From Moringa oleifera (lineage: Eukaryota > Streptophyta > Magnoliopsida > Brassicales > Moringaceae): DNA of 64,000 nucleotides. Positions within the stretch are counted from its first letter, which is position 1, and every line of letters begins with the position of its first letter. Shown here in pieces: positions 54,601 to 64,000 of the stretch. A program made the position numbers and the translations under genes. The notes beneath the pieces are model-generated. The model ran no database searches and was not told the DNA's origin. It was given only the letters and a program-made list of their open reading frames with translations. The stretch lies in contig JAJFZO010000272.1 of NCBI GenBank assembly GCA_021397835.1, positions 124,001 through 188,000 on the forward strand. The letters are read 5' to 3'.

Positions 54601-56163
54601 AAGTCATTGATTATCCCAAAGTTGAAGCGAGTGTTAATTAGCACCAGCGACATTTTCATAGCAATCGTTGGGCTCTCCCAGTGCCTACCACTACTGCTAA
54701 GACGTCCTTGGGCTTTTCCAATACTTGCCATTACATCTACATGTGCTAGCAACTACTGCTTGACCATCGGTGGGGAACCAAGGATAGATGTCCACCAACG
54801 CTTGTGATTGCCGCTAAGTCATCATTAAGCTCTTCTAGTGCTGATGCTGGCCTCCATAAGTACCGATAATTTCCCAGTAATAGTCATTAGGATCTCCCAA
54901 TACCAGTAATTGTCGTGGGGTCATCGTTGAGCTCCCTTAATGTTTGTACTAGCGTCAACCGATACTAATAATTACCATGCAGCAATAGCTCGGCTGTCCC
55001 TTGGTTCCTCTCGAGCTGGCGTTAGCATTTGCCAACGCCAACAACTACACGCAGCAGTAGTTGGGCAATCGTTGGTTATCCCAAAGTTGGCACAAGCGTC
55101 TGCTAGGCACCAATAACTTTGTCATAGTAATCGTTGGGCTCTCCCAATGCTAACCATTATTGGTAGGCCACCCTTGGGCTCCTTTAGTTCTTGCCCTTGC
55201 GTTCACCTATGCCAGCCACTACCGTTGGCCCATCGTTAGGGGAACCTAGCACAGATGTCTACCAGCATCACTGACAGCCCAACAGCAGTCGTTGGAGTCT
55301 CCCAATGGTAGCGACTAACATAGGATCATCGTTGGGCTCTCTCGATGTTAGAACTAATGTCTACCGACACCAACAACAGCCCTATAGTAATTATTGAGCA
55401 AAATTATGTTCCTCTATGCTGGCACCTATGTCTTCCAACACTAGCAACTACCTCGCAACAGTAACCAAGCAGTCATTTGGTTCCCTAATGCTGGTACTAG
55501 CTTCTGCTAGCACCAACGACTTACTCGCAATAATCATTAGGCTCGTTTAATACCCACTACTATTGCTAGGCCGTTGTTAGGCCCCTCCAGTGTTTGCCTT
55601 CGTGACTCCTTATACTAGTGAATGCTGCTTAGCCATCACTAGTGGAACTCAGTATAGATGTTTTCTAACATCAACGATCGCCATTGGGTCGTCATTGAGC
55701 TCGCCTAGTGCTGTCACTGGCAACTACCATAATCAACGACTGCCTAACAGTAGTCGTTGGACTCCTTCAGTGCTAGCACTTGCATCTACTAACACTAGTA
55801 ACTGCCTTGTAGCACTTGCATCTACTGACATTAGGGTTGGGCAAGCATATACTAACATAAAAAAACTACCCCATAATAGTAATTAGGTAGTCGATAAGTT
55901 CTTCGAGTGCTAACTACTACTGCTAGGTCACTATAGGGCTCCTTTAGTGCTTACCATAGCGTCTACTTATACTAATGACTACTGCTGGGCCATTATTGGC
56001 GGAACCCAGTGCAAATATCTATCAGCACCTTCAAGTGTTGCTAATCCATCGTTGAGCTCCCCTACTATTGGTGCTAGCCTAAAAAAGTACCAGTGATTGC
56101 CTCATAGTAGCCATTGGGCTTTCTCAACATCAGTAACTATCATGAGAACATCCCTGGGCTCCT

Positions 56164-56179
56164 CTAGTGCTAGCACTAG
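56164..56179. repeat. Perfect 16-bp palindrome of family B (second intact example)
   Basis: Same ctagtgctagcactag palindrome as at 41742-41757, 14 kb away in the same array, with the usual following module gcgttaatcgacaac. Confidence 0.85.
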
Positions 56180-59100
56180 CGTTAATCGACAACAGCAACT
56201 GCCCCACAACAATAATTATGCAGTTATTGGGTTCCTCCAAAGCTAACACTAGTGCCTACCAGCAGTAATGACTTTCCCGTAGGAGTAGTCAAGCTTTCTC
56301 AATGCCAAAAACTTTTACTAAAGTCATCATTGTGCTTCTCTAGTGCTTGCCGTTGGGTTTGCCTACACCAACGATGTTTATTAGGCCATCATTGGGGGAA
56401 CCTAACACAGATGTCTGTTAGCGATAGCAACTGCTGCTAGGTCTTCTCGAATGATGGCGAAGGCCTTTACCAACACGAACAACTGCCTAGTAGTAATTTT
56501 TAGGCTCTTACAATGCTAACGACTGTCATATGGTCGTCCTTGGGCTTCTTTAATGTTAGCACTAACATCTGCTGACATGAACAACTGCCTTGATGCAATA
56601 AGTGGGCAATCGTTGGGTTCCATAAAAGTTGGTGCTAGAGTCTACCCACACTTGTAACTTCGTAGTAGTCGTAGGGCTTTCCCTATGCCAACTACTATTG
56701 TTAGGCTGTTTTGGGGCTTCTCAAATGCTTGCCATTGCATCTACCTGCGCCAGTAATAACCGTTGGGCCATCGTTGGGGGAACCAAATGTTAATGTCTGC
56801 CAGCGTTAGCAACTACCACTAGCTAGTCACTAAGCTCCCCTAATGCTGGCATTACGTTTAAACAATGACTATCATGGAGACATAGTTGAGCTCTCTAACG
56901 CTAGCGATGGTCATAGAGACATCATCGAGTTCCTCTTGTGTTAGCACTAGCGTCTACTCACACCAGCAACTGCCCGACTACAATAATTATGCAGTCCTTA
57001 GGATCCCATTGTGCTAGTGCTAAGGTTTACCAACACCAACAATTGCCTCGCAGAAGTAGTTAAGAAGTCATTAGTTTCCCCAAAAGTTGGCGCTAGCATT
57101 AGCAAGGTCTAGTAATTTTCCAGCAGTAGTCGTTGGGTTCTTTAAGCGCCAACAATAGCTACTAGGCCATTGTTGGGCACTTTTAGTGCTTGCCCTTACG
57201 TCGACCGATGTTAAGGACTACCGTTAGGCTACCATTGAAGGAACCTAGTGTAAATGTCAGCCAATACTAGCGATAGCTATTAAGTCATCGCTAAGCTCCC
57301 TTAGTGCTGTGCTCATCTCTAGCGCTTGCCGTTGCATTTGCCCTCACTAGCTACAACTATTGAGTCATCGCTAAGCAAACCCATCGTAGATGTCTGACAA
57401 TGCCATTGAATGCCACTAGGTCATCATTGAGATTTATTAGCGATGGTGTTGGCCTCTACTAAAGCCAACAATAGCCTTACAGCAATCGTTGGGCTCTACC
57501 AACGCTAGCAACTATCATGGGATCATTATTGGGCTCCCTCAGTGCTCGCTTTAACGTCTATCGACACCAGCAACTGCCTCGCAATCGCTAGGTTCCCCTA
57601 GTGCTAGTACTAGTGTTTATTAACACTAGTAACTATCCCACAACAATAACTGGGCTGTTGTTGGGTTCCCCCAATGTTAACTCTAGTGTTTCCCAGCTCT
57701 AGCGACTACGCCGCAATAGTCGTTGAGCTTCTTTCCTGCTTGCCCTCATGTCTACCTGCTTGAGCAATTGTTGCTGAGCCATCGCTGGGGAAACCAAGTG
57801 TAGTTGTCTGTTAGCACTAATGACTATCATGGCATCATTGCTTAGCTAATCTAGAACAGTGTCAATGACTACCCAATAGCAGTTATTGGGCTTTTCCAAT
57901 GTCAGCAATTGTCATGGGGTAGGCTCCCCCATTACTAGCATTGGCATCTACTGACACCAGGAATTACCTTACATCAATTGTTCGGATGTCCCTTAGTTTC
58001 CCTAGTGTTGGCACCAACGTCAATCAACACAAGCAACTGCCCCGTAGCAATAGCGGGGAAGATGTTGGGTTCCCCTAAAGCTAGTGTGAGCCTCTACCAC
58101 GTAGTTGTCATTGGGCTCTCTCAGCATCCAAGACTACCCAATAGTAATTGTTGGGTTATTATTAGGCTCTACTAGTGCTAGCACTAACATCTACCGACAC
58201 TAGTAAGTGCCCAACAGCAATTGGGTAGTCCTTGGGTTCCTTTAGTGCTGGTACTGATGTCTATCAACACCAGTAACTACCTTACAGCAATGGTTGGACA
58301 GTTGTTAGGTTCCTCTAAAGCTAGTACCAATATACACTAGCACTAGTGACATCCCTGCAGAAGTCATTAGGCTCTCCGAGTGCTTACAACTATTACTAGG
58401 TCATCGTTCAGCTCCTTCTGTGCTTGCATTCATGTCTACTTATGCCAATTATTGTTGGTGGGCCAACTCTAGGACAACCCAATGCTTATGTCTGCGAGAG
58501 CCAATGAAAGTCACTAGTTCATTACTAGGCAGTCGTTAGGCTTCTATAAAGCTAGCGCAAAACACCAGCACTAATAAATCCCTTACAAGCATCGTCGGGC
58601 TTTACCAATGCCAATGATCACTATTAGGTTATCATTGGCCTCCTCTAGAGCTTACAGTCACATTTACCTGTGCGAGAGATTGCCCATTGACCATCTTTGG
58701 GGGAATACAATGTAGATGTCAGCCAACGCCAATGATTGCCAATAGGTCATCACTAAGATCCCTTAGTGTTATTACTAGCATTTACCAGTGTCTGCGACTG
58801 CCCAACTACACTCATTGAGCTCTCCCTACATGAGCGAGTGTTATAAGGTCATCTATGGGCTTCTCTGATGCTAGGACCAGCATCTATTGATACCAATAAC
58901 TAGCCTGCACTAATAACTGGGTAGTCGCTGGGTTCTCTTAGTTTAGGTACTAGAGTCTACTAACGTCAACGACTACCCAAAGTGGGCATGAGTGTCTGCC
59001 AATATCAACGACTGCCTTATAATAATCGTTGGGCTTTCCAATCACTAGCCACTAATACTAGGCCATCATTGAGCTCCTCTAATGCTTGCTCTCACGTCTA

Positions 59101-61281
59101 CCTGCATTAGCAATTACTATTAGGCCATCTCTAAGGTACTCAGTGCAAATGTCTGCTAGCACTAGCGACTATCGTTGGGTTGTTGCTAATCTCCCCTAGT
59201 GGTAGCGCTGATATCTACTAGCATCAATGACTTCCCAATAGTAATCGTCAGGCTTTCCTAATGCCAATTAATATCATAGAGTCATCGTTAGGCTCCCTCA
59301 GTGCTGAAACCAACATCTATCGAGACCAATAATTGTACCGCAAGAGTAACTAGGCAGTTGTTGGGTTCCGTCAAAGCTAGCACAAGTAAGGGCCAACACA
59401 AGTAACTTCCTGATAGTAGTCATTAGGCTCTCCCAAAGCTAACTACTGTTGCTGTGCCATCGATTGGCTCATCGAGTGCTTGCCCTAGCATTTTCCTGCG
59501 CTAGCGACTACTATTGGGCCATTGTTAGGGCACTCTAATGCAGATGTCTAATAATGTCAGCGACTACCCAACAACCATCGTAGGGCTTTCCCAATGTTTG
59601 CAACTGTCATTGGGTCATCGCTAGGCTGGCCTGATGCTAGCACTAGTGTCCATCAACATTAACAATTGCCTTACAGCAATAGTGGGGTAGTACCTAAGTT
59701 CCTCATGTGCGGCATTAACGTCTACCAACACTAGCAATTACGTTGTAAAACTAGCTAGAAAGGTAATGATTCCTCTAGAGCTGGGTTATTGTTAAACTCC
59801 TCTAATGCTAGCATTAGCATCTACCAACATCAGTTATTGCCTAGCAATAGTCATTGAGCTCTCCCAACGGTAGCGACTATCATTAGGTCGTCAATGGACT
59901 CCCCTAATACTAGCATTAGTGTCAGCCGACTCTTACAACAGTGCCACACTAATAGTTGCACAGTTGGTGGTTTCCTCTAGTGCTAGCACTAACATTTGCT
60001 AAAATGAGCAATTGCCTTGCAACAGTAGCTGGGTAGTCGTTAAGTTCCCTCAATGCTAATGCAAGTATTTACTAGCCCCAGCAACTTCCCACATCAGTTG
60101 TTGGGTTCTTCTAACAACAATAATAGTTGCCAGGCCATCATTGGGCTCCTCTAGAGCTTGCCTTCTCATTTACCTACGCCTTCGACTATCATAAGACCAT
60201 CGCTGAAGCCACCCAGTGTAGATATCTTTCAACGTTAACGATTACCTATTAGCAGTTGTTGGGCTCCCTCAGTACTAGCACTAGCATTTACTGACACCAC
60301 CAATTGCGATGCACCAATAGCTTGGTAGTCCTTAGGTTCCCCCAGTGCTAGTGCCGACATTTGCCAACACCAGCAACTGCCTCGTAGCAGTAGCTGGGCT
60401 ATCATTGGGTTCCCCCAAAAGCTAGTACGAGCATCTGCTAGCACTAGCAACTTCCCCGCAGCAATCGTTGGGTTTCCCAATGCCAACCACTGTTACTAAG
60501 TCATTGTTGTACTCTTTTAGTGCTTGCCCTCGCATCTTTTTGTGCCAATAGGGACCATTAAGCTATCACTAGGGCAACCCATCTAGATGTTTGCCACTAT
60601 AAGTGACTACGCAGCAGCATTTGTTGGGCTCTCCTAAGGCTTATGACAGTCATTGTTTTGTCGTTAGGCTCCCCTAGCGCTAGCACTAGCGTCTATCAAC
60701 AGCAACAACTGCTCCGTAGTAATAGCAGGGCCGTTCTTGGGTTCCCTTGTGCTGGCACCAGTGTGTGCTAACACTAACAACTGCGTTGCAGTAGTAGCTA
60801 AAATGTTATTGATTCCCCTAATGCTAGGTTATCATTGAGCTCCCCTAATGCAAGCACTAGAATCTACCATTGTTAGTGATTGACCAACAATAATCGTTGG
60901 GCTCTCCCAACACCAACTACAGTAGTCGATGGTTTTCTTAAAGCTAGCGTGAGTGTCTACGAGGACTAATGACTTTCCGTACTAGTTGTTGGGCTCTCTG
61001 AGCGCCAACCACAACTGTGAGGCTACCATTGGGCTTTTCTAGTGCTTGCTATCATGACTACCTATGCCAACGACTATCGTTGGGCCTTCAGTGGGGAAAC
61101 CTAGTGCACATGTTTACTAATGCCACTGATTGCCACTGGGTCATCATTGAGCCCACTTAGTGCTAACGCTAGCTTCTACTGATGGCCCTTAAACAATTGT
61201 CAGGCTCTCCCAATAATGATAACTACCATGAGGTCATCGCTGGGCTCCTTCGATGCTAGCAATAGTGTCTACCAACACTAG

Positions 61282-61294
61282 CACTACAAAAAAT
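61282..61294 (+). repeat. CACTA terminal inverted repeat (left end)
   Basis: The sequence cactacaaaaaat matches the usual start of plant En/Spm elements (CACTACAAGAAA and close variants) and sits exactly at the junction between family B and AT-rich element DNA. Confidence 0.88.
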
Positions 61295-61379
61295 TTACAG
61301 TTTTCCCATAGAAAAATATTATGAAAAAATGAAGAATTTCTGTCAGAATCTGTATTTTTTAAGGAAATTCTTACGGAAC

Positions 61380-61930
61380 AATTTTTGTGAGAATGTTAAT
61401 TTTTCCACGAAATTCGCTACCGTGGTAATTTTTCAATGACATTCATATGGACTGTTTGTTGGAAATATTTAATATTATTTTACTAAAATTTTTAATTAAT
61501 AAATGAACATAAAAATTGCCACGACAAAATTTCGTAAGAATTAATTTATTTTTGCCATGGAAATACTTTGTGGGAATTAGTCTCTTGTTGATACGGAAGA
61601 ATCTTTTGCCACGAAACATATTCTGTGGCAATTTATATATCTAGGCACGGAATAGTTTCCGTGATAATCAATATCTTTTGCCACGGAATTTCTTCCGTGG
61701 CAATCCATATATTTGGCTGGCAATTGGTTTACATTTGCCACAGAAGATATTCCATGGCAATTGGTTACGTTTCCAATGGAAGATATTCTGTGGCAATTGG
61801 TTACGTTTCCCACGGAAGGTATGCCATGGCAATTGGTAACGTTTCCCACGGAAGGTATTCCATGGCAATTTGTTACATTTCCCACGGAATATCTTCCGTG
61901 GCAATTAATCTATTATTACTACGGAAGAAA
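61380..61930. repeat. Subterminal foldback repeats of the CACTA element
   Basis: About ten degenerate copies, mostly 35-50 bp apart, of a small hairpin of the form gccacggaa-N-ttccgtggc followed by aattggttacgttt or similar. The best copy is at 61680-61701, with a perfect 9-bp stem and a 4-base loop. Others lie around 61735-61760, 61770-61800, 61808-61830, 61848-61870 and 61880-61905. Subterminal repeats of CACTA elements are the known binding sites for the TNPA-type protein. Open frames on both strands here (peptides of the SVGNVTNCHGI type) are products of the repeat, not genes. Confidence 0.88.
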
Positions 61931-61939
61931 TATGGTGAC

Positions 61940-62306
61940 AATTGATCCATTGTTGCAACGAAAGAAAATCTGTGACAATATTTTTTTCACAAAATTTTGA
62001 ATTAATAAATTTATCAAATTTTGTTTTATTTAATAATCAAATAAATAATTTTTTATTCTACTTAATTCGTATCAAAATATATATTCAATGTGATTCAGAG
62101 ACATCAATAAAAATATATTTTTATAAATTAATTAAATTAATAAATAGATATTTTCATAAAATAAAATTAACAAAACAAATAAAAGCATGTAAAAATCACA
62201 GTAACAGTGAAATTATCATATATGATGTTAAACACACAGTATACTTAAAGTAAATTTTCAATCGTACTGATTAATGAAAATTTTTTTAAAAAAATCTAAT
62301 CATCCT
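61940..62306. other. AT-rich non-coding stretch of the transposon
   Basis: Very AT-rich DNA between the subterminal repeats and the stop codon of the transposon gene. By position it would hold the 3' untranslated region of the minus-strand gene. I see no repeat or gene in it. Confidence 0.6.
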
Positions 62307-62915
62307 CTATAAGATCAACGCCATCACCATCACCATCACCATCATCATCCGATCATCATCAACTAGACTAGAAGAAGTACCCCGCTGACCTAAAGTACCT
62401 TGCTGTGAACTCATTTGTCTAACAAGTCTATTCAGAAGCTTCTTCGTCGATGCCATTTCTTTTTTGAGTTTATTTTCTCTTCGATCTCTTATTTCCATTT
62501 GTCTTTTCATCTCTTCTCTCAAATCTCTTTGTTGTGTCTCCATCAGATCATGTTCTTTCTGTAGTCGTTCTTCCATCTCTTTTTCTCTCGCATCTCTCAC
62601 AGCACGTTATCTTTCCAATCTATCTTCCATTTCTACGCGTTCTCTTGCTAGTAGTTCTTCCGTTTCTTCACGTTCTCTATCTAATTGTCCTTGCATATCT
62701 CGAAAACAAAACATCATTTGTTGCATCGTAACACTAGATGAGGCATGTGAAGATTGAGAACCAAATTTTAATGCTTCATAGAAGCCTACCTCTGATCCAA
62801 ATCCAAATGCCCTACGTCTCTTATTCTTTTCACCTGCGGCTTTAAAAAAGATGGTAGAATCATCAACAAATGATCCTGAGGTGATGGTATCCTCTCTCAA
62901 TTTCTCATAACCAAC
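62307..62915 (-). pseudogene. Exon c of the Transposase_24-like pseudogene (C-terminal)
   Basis: 203 codons including the final TAG at 62307-62309. The acceptor reads tgcag just upstream of gttggttatgag. Apart from the TAA at 62607-62609 the frame is open through the whole exon. The first half carries the FGFGSE box, a counterpart of the GLGSE-type motif of this family, and the second half is charged helix (for example EEMKRQMEIRDRREN). The last residues, a run of M and V, come from an atcacc microsatellite at about 62318-62350. Confidence 0.85.
62318..62350. repeat. (ATC/ACC)n microsatellite at the 3' end of the transposon gene
   Basis: A short run of atcacc units followed by atcatcatc, overlapping the last codons of exon c and giving its M/V-rich tail. 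Confidence 0.85.
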
Positions 62916-63653
62916 CTGCACATAATTAATTAAAAAAATTAAAGTAAGAAAACCAAACTCTTATGTATCAATAAAATTAGAAACAGTAAATTAATTAATA
63001 AAAATGCATTAAAAATTTTTAAAAACCCAAGGCAAAAAATTATTAAAAAAGTAAAAAATTCAAATAAAAAATTGTGAAAAAAAAGTAAAAAAAAAATTAA
63101 CTCAAATACTTAGCATATGTGGTTGTTCCATCTAATAAACTAGTATCACGTATCATATTTAATGCCACTACATACAACTAATAGTAAGGTCACAATATAT
63201 GTATAAAATATAATGAGATCTACAATAAATAACAATTTGACCCAATTTAATAAGAAGATGATCTATAAAAGTGATGCTACTTATTGCCAACAAAAATAAT
63301 GGAGTGGTGTTACAATCATAAGATATGCTTCTAAAAAATATAAGAATCAAACTAACAAGAAAATGCAAGAGATAAAGTGTATCCCAATGACAACAAAAAG
63401 TAGAAAAATATAAGTATTCATTTGTAAAGTAAATAAAAATGCCTCAACTAGATCAATATAAGGTAATTATTTTTTGTTAAATAATTTAAACACAACGTGA
63501 AGACATATAACCTCCATAGAAGAAGCTAAAACCAAAAATTGTTATTTTGATAACCAACCCAAAACCTCAATAGAAACAAAAAACCATTAATCAATTTATT
63601 TTATTTAACACATAATTAACTGAAGACAAATATATTCTACTTATACTACTCAC

Positions 63654-63758
63654 ATAAATTCGTGCAGCTCTTTCTATGGCCCATGTACCAGTCTCCTCAT
63701 TATGATTTAACTTTCGAAACAGTTTTGGCATGCTAGGATCCCTCCCAAGCTCCTTAGC
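63654..63758 (-). pseudogene. Exon b of the Transposase_24-like pseudogene
   Basis: 35 codons, open throughout, bounded by an acceptor (actgttag before gctaaggag) and a donor (gtgagt after atttat). It encodes AKELGRDPSMPKLFRK and LNHNEETGTWAIERAARIY, the most family-specific part of the protein. Confidence 0.88.
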
Positions 63759-63851
63759 CTAACAGTTAACAAATGGAAAATAAAATTCTGTTGAGTGTAA
63801 CTAAATATATGGTAATGAAATAAAAATAATTAATTAAATTAAAAAAATTAC

Positions 63852-64000
63852 CATTCGTCTTCTATGCTCAGAAATGGAAATAGAACCTCCTCGATGCACA
63901 ATGGCTTTACTAAGAGATCGATTACTTTTATTCCTCTATGATGCAGCTTGAAAGGCCGGGTCCGTCGTCCACTTAGCAAACAGTGCTTCTCAAATGGATG
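63852..64000 (-). pseudogene. Exon a of the Transposase_24-like pseudogene (partial, cut by window end)
   Basis: Ends in EHRRRM directly before a gtaatt donor. The frame holds an in-frame TAG at 63936-63938, just before RNKSNRS, where a glutamine (CAG) would be one C-to-T change away. A TGA at 63990-63992 lies in the same frame near the window edge and is either another such change or intronic sequence. Confidence 0.82.

Larger units (their letters stand above)
33393..61281 (+). repeat. Tandem repeat family B, block 2 (higher-order repeat)
   Basis: About 27.9 kb of family B in the same orientation and with the same modules as block 1, running without a recognised break up to the CACTA insertion. 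Typical modules are gaacctagcacagatgtctg, gttgggctctcccaatgcc and ctagtgctagcactagcg. With a unit near 390-400 bp, about 70 higher-order units are expected. I found no gene or RNA gene. Small local duplications occur, for example at 48602-48681. The array probably continues on the far side of the transposon, beyond the window. Confidence 0.92.
61282..64000 (-). mobile_element. CACTA (En/Spm) DNA transposon, one end, continuing past the window
   Basis: The element begins with cactacaaaaaat at 61282, the typical CACTA terminal inverted repeat, right after family B sequence ending accaacactag. Base composition changes at once from the array to AT-rich DNA. Inside lie foldback subterminal repeats (about 61380-61930), then an AT-rich non-coding stretch (about 61940-62300), then the 3' exons of a gene of the plant En/Spm accessory family (Pfam Transposase_24) on the minus strand. 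The other terminus and any TNPD-like transposase are outside the window. The expected 3-bp target duplication would be tag (61279-61281) but cannot be confirmed with one end. Confidence 0.88.
62307..64000 (-). pseudogene. Plant En/Spm transposon protein (Transposase_24-like), broken, 3' exons
   Basis: Three exons can be joined in phase 0 on the minus strand. Exon a (63852-64000, partial) holds EALFAKWTTDPAFQ, NKSNRSLSKAIVHRGG and SISISEHRRRM. Exon b (63654-63758) holds AKELGRDPSMPKLF and ETGTWAIERAARIY. Exon c (62307-62915) holds VGYEKLRED, a basic KNKRRR patch, AFGFGSEVGFYE and a long, highly charged helix rich in E, R and K, likely a coiled coil. Introns are 63759-63851 (93 bp) and 62916-63653 (738 bp), with GT donors and AG acceptors. 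The order of motifs (HRGGS, LFRK.N, GSE box, charged tail) is that of the plant Ptta/En/Spm family. In-frame stops at 63936-63938 (TAG) and 62607-62609 (TAA) break it. A TGA at 63990-63992 may be a third or may lie beyond the exon edge. Such proteins are thought to help the transposase act on element ends. Confidence 0.87.

Noticed and set aside
11969..60486. Repeated peptides such as SLGSLGAS-IYQHQ in plus-strand frames
   Set aside because: The resemblance between frames comes from the family B DNA repeat. Frames break often, no single long frame exists, and the pattern decays like non-coding DNA.
61577..62000. Open frames with repeated GNVTNCHGIPS-type peptides
   Set aside because: These are translations of the CACTA subterminal foldback repeats on both strands, not a protein gene.

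Overview
This is plant nuclear DNA, most likely from a flowering plant. It holds a decayed 45S ribosomal DNA unit, about 55 kb of two interleaved tandem-repeat families, and one end of a CACTA (En/Spm) DNA transposon. I see no intact protein-coding gene. The plant call rests on three things: the rRNA matches plant 25S, 5.8S and 18S, as recalled from memory; the internal spacers are short, which argues against a conifer-type ITS1; and a spliced plant-type CACTA accessory gene is present. No species can be named from this.

Layout. (1) 1-5053, minus strand: 25S (its 5' part), ITS2, 5.8S, ITS1 and 18S pseudogenes in normal rDNA order, so transcription would have run from high to low coordinates. 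All are riddled with C-to-T and G-to-A changes, have lost conserved core segments, and the 18S carries an AT-rich insertion of about 340 bp. (2) 5054-6724: the 18S-proximal spacer, where an external transcribed spacer and a Pol I promoter would lie, including an AT-rich stretch. (3) 6725-10985: repeat family A, block 1 (monomer about 150-180 bp). (4) 10986-27523: family B, block 1 (higher-order unit usually about 380-405 bp, built from shorter related subunits). (5) 27524-33392: family A, block 2. (6) 33393-61281: family B, block 2. (7) 61282-64000: the left end of a CACTA element inserted in family B. It has the terminal motif, a zone of foldback subterminal repeats, and the 3' exons of a broken Transposase_24-type gene on the minus strand.

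How it fits together. The A and B arrays lie on the promoter side of the 18S, where intergenic-spacer (IGS) subrepeats sit in plant rDNA. The simplest reading is an abandoned rDNA unit whose spacer repeats have expanded greatly, or a satellite that began as IGS subrepeats. Heavy transition decay in the rRNA region, the repeats and the transposon gene suggests long residence in methylated heterochromatin. The many 60-140 codon open frames across the window are by-products of repeats and pseudogenes. rRNA boundaries and array edges are approximate because they were placed by eye.
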